64,000 bases of DNA, from NCBI GenBank assembly GCA_963082975.1, contig OY720346.1:43439296-43503295 (forward strand). The letters run 5' to 3'. Every line of letters starts with the position of its first letter. Position 1 is the first letter of the stretch. Positions 25,501 through 40,100 of this stretch are shown piece by piece. Made by a program: the position numbers and the translations under genes. Source of the stretch: Labia minor. Lineage: Eukaryota; Arthropoda; Insecta; Dermaptera; Spongiphoridae. The notes beneath the pieces were generated by a model. The model saw only the letters and a program-made list of their open reading frames with translations, searched no databases and was not told the origin of the DNA.

Positions 25501-28500
25501 AATTTTCCATTTTTGTACAACTGATCGACACTCTCGCTTCCAAAGGCTGTCAAAACAAAACTAGTTAAGGGAATTGACTGAAACTTTGATAGTAGGCTAG
25601 TAAAAGAATATACTACATGATGGTAAAACTCTTTTGTGATAGCAGCGCCATCGGGCCATAAATATATATAAAACAAAGCAAATGAATTTCCAAAATATTT
25701 CTAAGCGATACAACTTCAAAACAATGCAAAACGAGGCTTGGCTGTATTAGAAAAATAAGTAGAAAATAAAAACCTTAGACAATTTATTATTCAATTTGTC
25801 TTTTGTAACCTTTTTGTCGTAAAGGAATACTTTTTATTTTTTAATAATTTTTGTTGTGAAGGAGGAGCGATGGGGGTAAAAGGAAGAAGAGAATGTCTGG
25901 GAATAAATGATCAACCAATTAGGTATATTCAAAATAAAGAATATATATATAGTATATATTCCATTACGAATGAATTAACCTTAATTCATTGCATTTTGAT
26001 ATTCTTATGAAAGGTAATTAAGGAAAAAATCCCCTTATATATTAATTTAAAAAAAAAAATCTATGGCCCTTCTTACCGACCGACGACAGGAAGGGAAGGT
26101 ATTGTTTTCACACCTATTTCACATTAAGAGATTTTACATATCTCCACGAATCATGCATTTTATTAACAGTAAAAAGTATTTTTAGCATCATATCTGTCCG
26201 TCCGTCCGTCTGTTCATTGTGTGTCTATATTGACATGTATAGATTGAACGGCTCCATGGATTTTGATAAAATTTGGTATATTTACTTAATGCATCAGTAG
26301 CATGAATTCATCAACTTTTGGTGTATATCCAGAAACCGGTAGTGGTAGTTCACAAAATATTAATTTTATATTCATTGCAGAAAATTTTTCACTTAAATTA
26401 TATTTAGTATTGATAAATAATTGATTAATTAAAATAAAAAAAAATCTAAGATGATATAATTTAGTCATTTTAATTCAAGTTTTGAAAATATTTTTTTTGA
26501 TACATTATATATATATATATATGGAAATTAATTTATTATCTGTGCTTGACCACAGCTCATTTTTTAAAATTAGATCGATATAAATATATAGATATAATAT
26601 TACCTAGATATACATAGAATTATTTTGCTCGTTTCATAAGATTAAATATATTAGATATATACTCGTATTACATTGTTTTTATTTTATTGAAAATGTTTTA
26701 ATTGAAACTTTGATTCTATTTAAATACTGTAAAAGTCTTTTATTATCATTTTATTATCATATAAAGATACGATATTTGTTTTTTAGAACTTATATAATAT
26801 GATAAAAAGAGAAAAAGAGAGAAGGAAAGAACATCTGATATTGCTGAGATTAAAGAAATAGCAGCACCAGCAGCAGAAGAAGAAGAAGAAGAAGAAGAAG
26901 AAATAACTGTGTGAATGAAGGAAGGAGAATGGTAAAGGAAATACATATCTAGGATGAAGGAAGAAGTGAGAGAGAGAGAGAGAGAGGCGTAAAGGAAACA
27001 GTCCGGGGTCGCTAGCGTTGGATATTGATTTCGGGGCTGGCTACGTCTACCAGCCAAGGAAACCAACCAACTCCCTACCTACCTACTCCTCACTCACCCC
27101 CATCCTTCTCTCTACCCTTACATTCCTTCTTCATCCTCATCCACCCTTTCCCTTTAACAGACACTCTACTGGTTGCTAAATACAGGAATGACAGTGAGGA
27201 GCCCTTCAGGTAGACATGAAAATATCCACACGCTCATCTACCAGCCACTTCATCTTCACACAATCGCACAATAATAATAAAAATAATAATAATAAACAAT
27301 AATAATATATAATTAACAGTATAAACATCATCTCTAGGGTTTGTATTAATTCAAATAAATCAAAACAAATAAAAATAAATAAATAACTACAATCACCCCC
27401 CCCCCCCACCCTCTTTCCCACTCTGGCTGTGCTAAATATAATTTTTGATTTCCATAAATATAAAATTTAATTTATATATTTTAACATTAGATTTAATAAA
27501 AAAAAATTACTTTATTCTCATTAGTGGGATTTAATTAAACAGTTTTTATTTATGAAAATTAATTAGAAAAATAAATCCTTTAATACCCATATTTACATAA
27601 ACTTAATTGTTAAAAAAAAATATCGGATTTAATTTAAATAAATGTCTCATTTAATTTTAGAAGAATTTAAATCTATTTTTAAAAATTTATGAAAAAATTC
27701 CTACTTTTAGAAATTTCTATTTTTTGAGTTTCGTTTTAAAATATACACACACATACACATGCGATTTCAATTAAATTTTTATTATAATTATAAAAAAGCT
27801 CTATTTTAATATTTAATTACATGTATTTAGTTATAAATATATGGATTTGAGGCGTGAACCATGACTTTGTAGAATGAGAATCCGATTCAATAATTGAAAA
27901 TATAATTTTTTAATAATATTGTTGGTGGCGAATTAAAAAATACATTTTATAAGAATGGTGAATAATATATAAAAATGACTTAATTATATGACCTATTGGT
28001 TGGTATCAATAAATAGATAATTTACAAAATCTAGAAGGTGGCTTCTCAAAACTGGAAATTTTCCAGTTCAGAAGTATCAAAAAAAGAGTGATAGTATTTG
28101 AACTATAATTTCAGTTTTATGATTATAATTGAAATAAAGAAAAGATTTTGTCTTAATTCATTGTTGTTTTATAATTTTAACAATTTTTGTGCATCTTTAA
28201 TTATAATAATTGTTTAAAATTTTTAATTATAATTTGAATAATAAATATATTAATTATTTTCCTATCATCACAATTTATAGATTTTATTTAATGTATCTCT
28301 ATACTTAATTTAAGATTTCAATTTAAGATATAAATTAGGTATATAATTTATTTATCTTTTATTAATACGAAAAAGGATAAGAGAGGAGAGAGAGAGAGGT
28401 GGAATGATAGAGTTAAAGCAATTACTCTCTCTCTCTCTCCTTTTCATTACGAAATTATCAGGAGATGATGATTTATTCATTCATCCACCTCATCTCCCCC

Positions 28501-31500
28501 CCTCTTCTCTCTCTCTCTCTCTTTAATAGAGGAGTTCGATTGCTGAGAGTGGCAATGAAACTTCCAAGTGATTGATAATCCCCTCAAAAAAAAAAGTATG
28601 GAATGATAATAAAAAATGCATTGAATCCAATTTCAAATCAACTCAAACGATCCATTTGGAAAATATTTTTACCTAACCATTAAATAAAAATAAAAAAAAA
28701 ATTCCGATGGCCCCCATTCGTATAGAAATGGAATCAATCGATTAAATCAATAAAAATAACTTTCCAAATGATTTAACTTTGTTTTTTTTTTTGTTATTAT
28801 TTCTTATTCAATTGCACGTAATAACTGTAGGCGTTGTGTTTTCATTTACACCTCTTTACCTCAATATATCTACCTTATAAAATAAAAGTAAAGATACAAT
28901 ACTATCAAAAGTAATCTTATATTATACGATAATATTAAATTTTAGTTTATTGAACAAATTACAATTTTATTTAATATATTAATTGTGATAATGGTATTAA
29001 GCTTGGATTATATAAATAAATAAAATCTTTCATAATTTAATATATATTATATACAGGGAGCCCCAAAAATTGAGGAGATTTTTTGTGTCAAAGTTAGATA
29101 GGCAAAAATTTTTTAATTAACTTTAACTGGTTCAAATTTCAGTCAGCTGATAGTGTCTACTGACAGGAGCAATGTTGGCATTTCATTTAAGAGACGGGAA
29201 ATTAAAAAAGTCACGGATTTATTGACCTACCCTTGTACTTATACTTATATATAAATTATATATAAATAATATAAAAGTATCATAATATAGTGAAATAAGT
29301 TACAAATTGATTTTTATATTTGATCATAAACAATTATAATAAAAAAAAATATTTATTTATTTACATTTATTTGATTTAAATTAAATGTGAATTGAGTTGC
29401 CCTACCACTCATCCGGCTCATCAATACTAAAAAAAGTAACTAGTTTGTTATTTGGTTATCTGCGCAACAATTATAGTTCATATATATATAATATAATAAT
29501 TAAATCAATAGAAAAAAATAAAAACTATTATTTCAATTTATTAGTAATTTATAATATATTATTTTTTTATTCTTTCTAATAATTATGGAATAATATTATC
29601 ATTATTAAAATTAATTAAAATTGTTAAGAAAATATATAATATTAATAATAATAATAATTCAAAAATTGAAAGAAAAATATTGTATTTTGATTTTGAAAGC
29701 CTTTGTCTGGTATTTTTTATTTAATATAAAAAAATCATTCTTATATTCAAGAAAAATGATTGATTTACATCTAAAATATAATCTATCAAATGTTTATAAG
29801 ATAATTAATCATTTCAATATTACTGAGATAAATCAATAGATAAATAAAAGAAACAATCATCACTATTATATTACACTCTCTATATTATCTATATATAATT
29901 TAAATGTTTTATATATCTATATTATATATTTATTTATATTATTTATCTATACTATATACATATATAAAAATACAATCAATTTAATCTGAATTCTAATATT
30001 TAATTTAATTCAACACCATTATGTACAAACATTACAATTAAAATTCATTTTTAATTAAATAAATAAATAAATATGAATTTAAAAAAAATGTTGAAATACG
30101 TGCAAAACTAGAATAAATAATAAACTAAGATAAATAAATAAATTTATCAAATAAATCAAATATCCACCAAAACAAGACCGGAAAACAAACAGAACTAACA
30201 AACAAAGTTGTTTCCCAACACCGTTTGGCGCCTGTATCGCAGATCATGTCAAAATAAATAAATAAAATAAATAAATAAATAAACGTTAGAAACTATTGGA
30301 CTGACTGTTGTATATATATATAAATGCAGAAATAAATAAATATTAGTAAATGCAATAAATTTATAAAATTCAATTAAAATATAAGTTGACTTGATTCGTT
30401 TTTTTTATTAATTTAATATTTGCCCTTTTAGTCTTTTCGATTTGTTATCTTTGCAATCGAAGAAAAAAGGGATTCATTGATTGGAGTAGATTAATTGCGT
30501 TATCAATAGAGAGATTCTTTTTCTCAAGGGTACAAAAAAAGCAACATTTTCTGTTTCAATTAAATTCATTTTATAATTAAATGTTTTTAAATTTTTTATT
30601 ATTATTATTCCATTTCAAATTAAATTATTTTTTTTATCTCCTACATTTAAAATTCCATTTACAAGGAAAAGAAAATTATCAACCCATTCTGGTAATAGGA
30701 AGATAATAGAATTTTCAAATAAATATTTAATTAACTTTTCTATAAATACAAATGATAAAACACAAGACTTATTATTTTAAGATTCTTAGTGAATTTTTTT
30801 TTTTTAAATTAGATTTTAAAAATAATTTAAAAATCTCTAATATATAGATATAGTATATATTCTTTTGGATTATTTTAATATTCCACACACACAAGTTTGA
30901 TAAAATAAGATTCTCAATTCCAAAACTCTTATCTTATTAGTTTAATTTAATTTCATGTACCGCGGGGGACGTTACCACACATCCTTTGGGCCCCGAGTTC
31001 AAATCCCGGGCCTGGCAAGGAAATTTCGGGAAGCTACTTGATAACTTGATAAAAAGTAGCGCCTCCGATCAAGAAAATCAAGATAAAAAGTTGATAGGAC
31101 CCATTCTACTGATAATAGGACACATAATTTATATAACCGACTTGATAGACAATGTCCTTGCGTAGCATGTTCAACAGACAGAGCTTTTTTTTATTAATTT
31201 AATTTGTAAATAAAATGATAATTTCACAGATATGAAAAAAATGAATTTTTTAAAATAATATATAATAAAATGGTTGAAGTGAGCATTTGAATTTAATAAG
31301 AAAAATTTAAGTGAAATTCGAGAGTAAAAAGCATAAAAAGTATACTTACGTATAACGGTGACGTCATGTGCCGCTGACGGTTTAGAATATATTGGTGACA
31401 TTGAAGAGACCTCACAGGAATATAAACCGGATGCCTCGAATTGAACATTTTTCAAAAGAATTTGTTCACTATTACTTCCATTTACCTAAAAACATAAATA

Positions 31501-34500
31501 TTTATATAAAGTTAATTTAAGATTGATTATTATTCAAAAATTATCAATTAATTTAAATACATATACAAGTTTGTTTTTGTTGTTGTTAAAAATAATAATA
31601 AAAAATAAAATATAATAATAATCATAATAATAACATAGGAGAATATTAAAAAAGGAAGGAGGAGAAAGAAATTATAACAATAAAAAAATAAATAAATAAA
31701 TAACGAAATTCCATCTGTATTTGATTATAAAAGTTGTTTCTAACTTTACCTTTCGTTATTTACATGCAAATAATAACAGACTGCAGAAAGAGAGAGAGAG
31801 AGAGAGAGAGAGAAAACTTGAAAGTAATGTCTAGTGAAGGTAAATAAGAGGCCAAGTCGAATATTCATTGCCGGTTGTCTAAGTTCCAGGGGTTAATCCG
31901 CCAAATACAACCTTTTTCAATTCAAAAATATATTTTTATACAATATGAAAGTTAAACATTCTACATATATTATAATATTATCATAATTTAAAAATAACAT
32001 TGTTGATATTTTTTTAAAAGAATTTCAATTGTTTATATACCATATTATTAATATTTATTGTAAAGTTGTGAAATAACGTAGGACTAATCTCTTAATAAAC
32101 ATCATATTTGAATTATATTGATTTATTTTTGTTATTTTCTAACTTAATGCTACAAATTACATTCCTTCAGACCTTATTAAACTCAAGTATTAACGATAAA
32201 GTTGTGAGGAATAAATTCAAAAAAATCTAGAGTGTCTCCATTCGACTATCTCGCAAATTTGAATTGGATAATCAAGCTTTTTTCTATATTTGAAAACTAA
32301 TTAAAATTTTATTCTATCTATCATAGGATTTAAAGTTTTTAACATAATTTTTACTGATAACAATTTATTGAAATAAGAAGACTGGCTTATTACTAGATTT
32401 TTACTTTTAGCTGCATTTAAGTTTTATCATGGTTTTGATTAAAAAAATTAACTACATTACATTACCAGATACTCGACTCGTAGCAAATGATGTACCCATC
32501 TCTTATATGGGTTGTTCAATGTGTCTACAATTACATATATTTATATGGATAGTGCAATTTGAATTTGATTTAATTTAATTTAATTTTAATTTGATTTAAA
32601 CAGGGACATTACCATAATTGTATACACGCGCACCAGCGCGTGTTTGGGTTTCTGTTGATGACACCACGTCACTAGCTGACGCGTGATTGACAGAAAACGT
32701 TTTAAGAAATTTAAAGAAATAATTCCGGTACTTTCAACGATTCAATCAAGCTGAAATTCTTTATATAAAGCAGTTTTATACAATTTTTAATCAGGTCAAA
32801 AACTATCAAACATATATCTTTATTATTACGGTCAGTTTAGAGGAAAAAAATGAAAACGTGTAGATAATGGTTCTGTTCCGAATGAGCTAAGAATTTTGTA
32901 TAATGCCCGTGTACAAAATTTCATTATTCTAGTTTCAAACCGTTTTTGTGTAATCTTGTCTATACACACACACACAACGTGTCAGTGTGATTTTCAGTAC
33001 GAGACTTAGACATTGTGTTCAAAATGGTGGTCACCACCTTACTGGAGTCATATTCAAAAAATAAACATTTTTTCTGTTTGAATTAAAATTTTCATTTATA
33101 TTATTATATTCATTAATATTATCATTTGAATATGTTAAAACAAGATTTATCTTCATCAAGATAGATTTCATTCATAAATTAAATTCATACTTAAATTCTA
33201 TAAATTAATGATGTAAATATATATATATTCTTACGGACGGAAATTCTGAGAATATTTATCTACGCACCCTTCGGTCATCAGATAAATTGTAATTTTCTTA
33301 TGGGTTGCTCTTGAGGCAGATGGATTCAAGAGAACTTATTGGCGCCCAATTTAGAATAATTGTAAAGGGTTGGACCTTCTTCATCAGCAAAGGCCTTCTG
33401 AGATGCTAATCCCTAGTGTCTCGAGTTCCAGCATCACGTGGAAAATTACCAGCCGCTAGGACGAAGAGATCAGCCATTACAATTTGTATAATTCAACTAA
33501 TTTAATTAAATCCCCATACTTATAAAAATAAAAATATGTATTTATGTTTGGTATTTAAATTTATTCTAAATGAAATGGAATGCAATAAAATATGACATAG
33601 ATATATTTTAATATAAGATGATGAATGAGTATTGGCAATATTTTTTATTTCAATTGTTTATAAAATCAAATTTATTTTAAATTTCATTATATATATCTAT
33701 AATTGGAAATTAAAAAAAAAACTGTCAATATTAATTTTTTTATTTAAAAGGAATATTATGTCTATAATCATATAATCAAATTTGAAAGAACAGAGAATGG
33801 AAGAGGAAGGGCTGAATATATAAATATCTATGTATTTTAAAAAATTGTTTTAAATTTAGGTGTAACTAAGTGGTATAGTGCGAAGGTTGAGACTACACTA
33901 ATTGTAAGTTCATAAATTTAAAAAAACTCATCACTAAAAATATAAATAGGAAAAATTAATAATAGACAGGGGAGACGCTGGACACTTTTTGTTTCTCAAA
34001 TTTTTTCTAAGTCGCTATAAGCACTAGGATATTCCTCAAGATAAAAATTATAGCACATAGGAAATTTTTTAAAAGTCTCAAGGAAAATTTGTTTGTCGCC
34101 GATATCCATTTCCCAGTCTGTGGAAAGTATTAGACAAATAATGGGTCCGCCTTTTATTTCTTAAAGAGGGAAGTGTTTTCTTGAAGTCAACCCATTCACC
34201 CTTGGATTTGTATGACTAATTTTTTCCAAGAATGAATGTTTTTAGTAGGTTGGTTGATAAAACTAAATTATGAATATAAATATATAACTGAAAATACAAA
34301 ATTTCCAATAGCCTAAAGTCGTAAAGAGACAAATAGAGACTTTGGACAAAGGTCCTGGATCTTCCCAGGCGCCGTCTATCTAAAAATATAATTTTTAAAA
34401 AAATAAATCTAAAGTATAAACATACAATTTATATTAAAATCAAAATGAAATGGAAACGAAAAATTTATGGTGAAATTATTTTTCCAGTTATTTGAAAATA

Positions 34501-37146
34501 TATATAAAAGATTTAAAAAAAATAATAATATAACAAGAGTTAGAACTACAAAAATAATTTTTATTTAATTATTTTCTGAATCTTTATTATACGTAAATGT
34601 TGGCTTTAAAATCTGAAAGTAAAATACAACTTTAAAAAAAATGATTGTGATGATTATTGTAAACATTATAAAAAAAATACGGCTACAGGGGAGAGTTTAG
34701 AATGGCTGCCATCAGGTTAGCTAGAAAGACTGGCATAGTAAGTTGAGTTGACCTCTTATAACCTACTAATACTTCTTAGTAAGATTTTTCAAACTCGTAA
34801 AAGGATTAAATTAAGTACTATGAAAATTTTTGAAAAAGTTGAGAATTATTTTTTTTTTTTTAATATTTGAGAAATTAAAACTTTTTTTGTGTTAAATAAC
34901 AATTCAACTTCTAATATTCATCTTTAAGCATTAGAAAACAAAACCTTTAACTGTTTATATTTATTTGTTGTTTGATACAATGGTTAAATGTGATGTTGAG
35001 AGGGGGCGAGGGAGAATCGTGGTTTTAAAACCCTTTGTCTTGATGAATTAAAAGTAACATAAGAGATATCTATCATATATATAGAATAAGATCAAAGTAA
35101 TGTAACTTAGATAAAGTTTAATTTGAGGATTGAAATACGATAGTCAAGATCTGAGGGAAATCTTTTAAACATATAACATATTCACGAGGTGAATTAATTA
35201 TTAGATTTAATGAAAATATAATAAGAATAAATTATAAAATAGTTTAATAATATATCAAAGGAAAACGAATGAACAAAACCATCGAAATAAACAAAATATT
35301 TATTTAAATAACACAGAACTATATATATTATATGTGAACTTATTACACATTTAAAAAATTATATAGAAATATAGGAAAATATACGAAATATATGGAATTA
35401 TACTATTATTAGCTGACTATAAAAACTATAATCTATAAATATCTATAATAGATTAGGAGTCGGCAACCAACAAGAAACTTCTTCTTGAAACCAATGCGTC
35501 GACATTTCAAAACCCTCATTAGGAGTTGGTTTTGTTATTTTTTCCGTGCAAAACCAAACCATGAAGAAGGTTCTGATCCGGAACCGAAATGGATCGATGG
35601 GGGGGGGGGGTGAGAAAGTTCGTTTCATATCTAAACCTTCAGCTTTCTTGTCATCATTGAAAATATAATATATATATATAAATATATATATTATCTTATA
35701 TATAAAATTCTCGTGTCACAAAACTTTGAAATGATACTCCTCCGAAACGGCTGAACCGATTCTTATGAAATTGTTTATGCATATTCAGTAGGTCTCAGGG
35801 CATCTCAGACTTCTTTTATAAAACCGCTAATTGGTAAGGTGTATCCAGGGGGTGGAATTTAAATATAATTAGTTTAGTTACAATGCTAGATCATAGAGGC
35901 GCTGGTGGCGATAATTTGACATGTATATAAATTCTAATAGAAGACTTTCAAACAATTCTGCTTCATGGGTGAACCGTCTAAGGCGTTATCTTATGACTTT
36001 GCACTCTCAGTTCGAAACTCGCAAAGGCACATTTTTTTTTAAGTATTATATATTTTTTTTACAAATTTATTAATTTCTATTATTTTAATATCTTATTAAA
36101 TTATTTTATTTTATTAAATTATTAATTATGTCAATTAATTTTTTCTGCATAAATAAACATATATAAAAAACTATATGATTAATTGAAATATTGTAAATAT
36201 TAGAAAAATAAAAATAAAAATATAAATATTAAAAACATCTTTTTTATTGTATTCTTTGCGCTGCTAAATGACAACATGTTTATATCAAATTTTTAAAAAT
36301 TAATGCTATTAACTATTAATTTTTAAGATTATGTGAGTAAATCATTTTAATTAAGAAAATTTGATCTCATAATTGGATTTTCACGTAAGATTTTAATATA
36401 TATTTTTTAATATTATTTTTTTATAGTAGTTTAGTGTTATGCTAATTTCTTTATATTTTATTTTTAATTTGTTTACTTTGTTTTTTTTTAAATAAATTAA
36501 TAACATTTAAAGTAGCATAAAAAAATTAATCGAGGCAGGAAAAGTGATGGGGTTTGAAATTAATTAATTTGATAATTAGTATCAGAGAGAATAATATTTG
36601 CAAAGAATTTAAATCGAGGTTGCAATCGGGAAATTATTATCAAAGGGGATCAAAATTATTAAATTATTAATTGTATTATATGGGTGGGAGGCATGGTCTA
36701 TAACCCTGGGAGATGAGAGTAGATTCAGAGTATTTGAGAATAGGATTCTTCCCAGCATTTATGGGCCAAAGAAAGATGAGGACACCGGGAAATGGCGGAG
36801 ACTGCATAACAAGGAATTGCATGTCCTCTATGCATCTTTAGATATAGTTAGGGTTATAAAAGCGAGAAGGCTGGGATCGGCAGGGCACATGGCTAGAATG
36901 GGAGAGGAAAAATATATTGGTGGGAAGTTCGATTGGAAAACGTCCGTTTGGAAGACCAATTGTGTACAGGGTGGACAATGTAGGAAGGGTCGTGAGAGAG
37001 ATGGGACAGGCTAGAAGTTATAGCTCAGAATAGGGACACTCGGGGGGGGGTACAGGGGGCGGAGCCCCCGTCTAGGTATGGAGAGCGCCGAAGGCGCTCG
37101 GAGCAGCTAGTATTTATATATATTTAAATATAATATTATATTATAA

Positions 37147-37188
<42 letters not shown>

Positions 37189-40100
37189 GTATTTGTAGTA
37201 ATATTTATATTAAAACAAATATCCTTATTGAGAGATGTATTGTTGTGACGTTAGAACTATGTCTTAACCCTTTAAAACTCTTCCTTCCTCATCTGTCCCC
37301 ATCCTCCAATTTACTGTTCTTACAACTTTGCTCACGTTTTTCGTTTTCTTCTTCTTGGACTCTTGAATCGTCTTTCTTTTTCGTCTTTCATCCCTTTGCG
37401 AGATAAGAATGAAGAATCTTCTCAAACCCCACAACACCCACACCCTCTCACCATTCTCCACCCCCTGTACAGATTTTTTATGCAGAGTGTCACTTTCATA
37501 AAAAAAAATGAAAGAATGATAGTCAAATCGTGAATCTTTTCAATTTGAATGGATTTAATGAAAAAAAGATAGAACGAAAGATAAGAAAAAAAAAAAAAAA
37601 GAAAGCAAGAAATTCCACATATTATTATTAATAATAATATTATCATTAATTATTATTTATTTGAAAGTGTCATTCGGTTTATAATTATTAGAATAGAACA
37701 TAAATTTGGTGTCTAAGTGAGTTGGGGGAGGGGATTAAAATGACTTTAGAAAAAATTTTAATTCATTTTTAAATACAATATAACAATAATATCGATTTCT
37801 TTTATTATTATATATATATCAATTTTAAATCTTATCTTATTATACTAGCAAAAATTGTATGTTGGTATATAAGTAGTACCTTGAAAATCTCGCTATCGCT
37901 CGACCCTTTAGCAAATTTAAACAATTTTTAAACTTTAAAAATTACCTATTTTTTAAATATTAAATGACTTTTCATAAATTTCACATCAGAAATTTGTTAT
38001 CTGAATTGGTACAAATGAATTAAATTAACTATTCCATTTCAAGCAGAAAAAAATGTTCAAATTTGATAAAATATTTGATCATATATTTTATATGTGGGAA
38101 TTGAATTGAGGATGTTGGCGATAAGGTTGTTTCGACCTTCTCACTCGAGGCGGGCCTTTGGTTACGACCAGGAGAAAGTCTCCCATCCCCTTCTCCCGAC
38201 AACTGATGTTCATTAGGGGCGGGATTAAGATATAAATTGGAACGGGAACTCCCGCAGGGGATTCGGTTTTGACTCTTCTCTTAGATTGTGTTTAGATTCG
38301 TGTTGGCTATGATGATGAGAGAGAGTGTGTATTTGTTTATGTATACTTATTTGTAAATAAACCATTTTATAGAAAATCCCAAACAAGAAGTGTTGTTGCT
38401 CTATCGAGATAATTTACCCCTAGACACCAATCCTACCCTTCCAAATTATTACATATATATAAAACATGTATATATAACAAATTGATTAATATTTTCTTTA
38501 TACAAATATAGTTAGGTAGTTTAAAATTTATATATTAATCTAAAATTTATCATATTAGTCTGGCAAACACTTTAAGTATATATTATCTTTCTGTCATTTT
38601 GATCTTCAAAATTATTAATATATTATTTATGATATTTTAAAAACAATTTCTTTCTTTAATTGATATTCATTTAAAATAATAATTAAAGAAAACCTTATAT
38701 CAAATAAATTGTTGAATAAATCTGATCTAATAATATAAAATTAAATTATATTAATTAAAATGAGAACTTTTACCATAAATTATGTTAAATAATTTAAATG
38801 ATATTTAATTATTAAAAATAAATAAAAGTTATAAATTTGAGTAATTTTGTTTGTAAATCGCTAGAATTAATATTAATTATTTAGCATTCATTGTCGAATA
38901 TGTTTGGAGAGGTTAGTTCTCTGGACCGAGATAGAAGAGTCGAATTCGAATATATATATATCTGGAGCAATTAATAAATTCCCAATAAAATGTTTTATAC
39001 CAAAATTGCAAAAAAAATGGAATTGATCAATATTTTCTATGTATAAATAGAAACAGATCATCTCTTTTTTTTTATAATTGGATTTGTGTTATTGAAGATT
39101 ATTTCTTATAAGAAAAGAGAATAGTAGAAAGGAAGATATTTATTATTATTTATTATAAATAAATTTTTTAGTATCTCGCCAGAGATAGTATTGCGATCAC
39201 GAAAATTTTCAATGTCGAGATTTTGATGTTTTTATACGTTTTGAAGGTCGCTGAGTCATTTTAGCTATGGTTGAGAAAAATGTCTATCTGCCTGTGAGTA
39301 TGTAGACATGGGTTTGAGCTAGAATAATGAAATTTGGTACACGGGCATTATTCAAAATTCGTCGTTTTCTATCAACTTTTGAGAAATGTTGCTCATTCGG
39401 AACAGGACGATTACCTACCACGTTTTCATTTTTGTTATTCTAAACTGACCGTAAAAATAAAGATATATGTTTGATAGTTTTTCACATATTTAAAAATTGT
39501 ATAAAACTGCTTTATATAGAATATCAGCTTGATTGAATCGCTGAAAGTACCTGAATTAATTTTTACCGACCGACGATAGTAAGGGAGGTATTGTTTTCAC
39601 ACCAAATTTCACATGTGGAGATTTTTACATATCTCCACGAATCATGCATTTTCTTAACAGAAAAAAGTATTTTTAGCATGATGTCTGTACGTCCGTCCGT
39701 ATAGATGTGTACAGCCTGACGGACAACTTTTGGTGCAAATCCGGAAACCGGAAGTGGTAGTATTAGCAATCGACGATAGGAAGGGAAGGGTTATTTTCAC
39801 ACCAAATTTCACATGAGGAGATTTTTTACATATCACCACGAATCATGCACTTTGTATTGGTTTTATCCTCGAGAAAAATCATCTTTATTAGTTTTTTGTC
39901 AATTTAAAATTATATGACGTCATCCAACCATTCATGACGTCACAACCTGGTCTTACATATATATTATAAATAAAATAAAATTAAAAATATTTATGTTACA
40001 TTCATATCTGTTTTTTATTACATTAATAGATATATTAAAATTATTTGAAATTGTTTCTGTAGCTGGAAATTAATTTACTTCAAACCGTCGGTCGGTTCGG

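Larger units (their letters stand above)
35694..37110 (+). mobile_element. Helitron (non-autonomous, LINE-carrying), copy 2
   Basis: 5' TCTTATATATAAAATTCTCG after A; 3' hairpin GAGCGCC/GGCGCTC and CTAG at 37107-37110 before T. The 5' 230 bp and 3' 80 bp match copy 8140-9993, while the middle differs: here a tRNA-like piece, a 200-bp segment shared with 48194-48399, and a shorter LINE fragment. Confidence 0.85.

Noticed and set aside
33860..33925. tRNA-like sequence (ctaagtggtatagtgcgaagg)
   Set aside because: An A-box-like start is present but the B-box (aagttcataaat) is poor and no stems pair.
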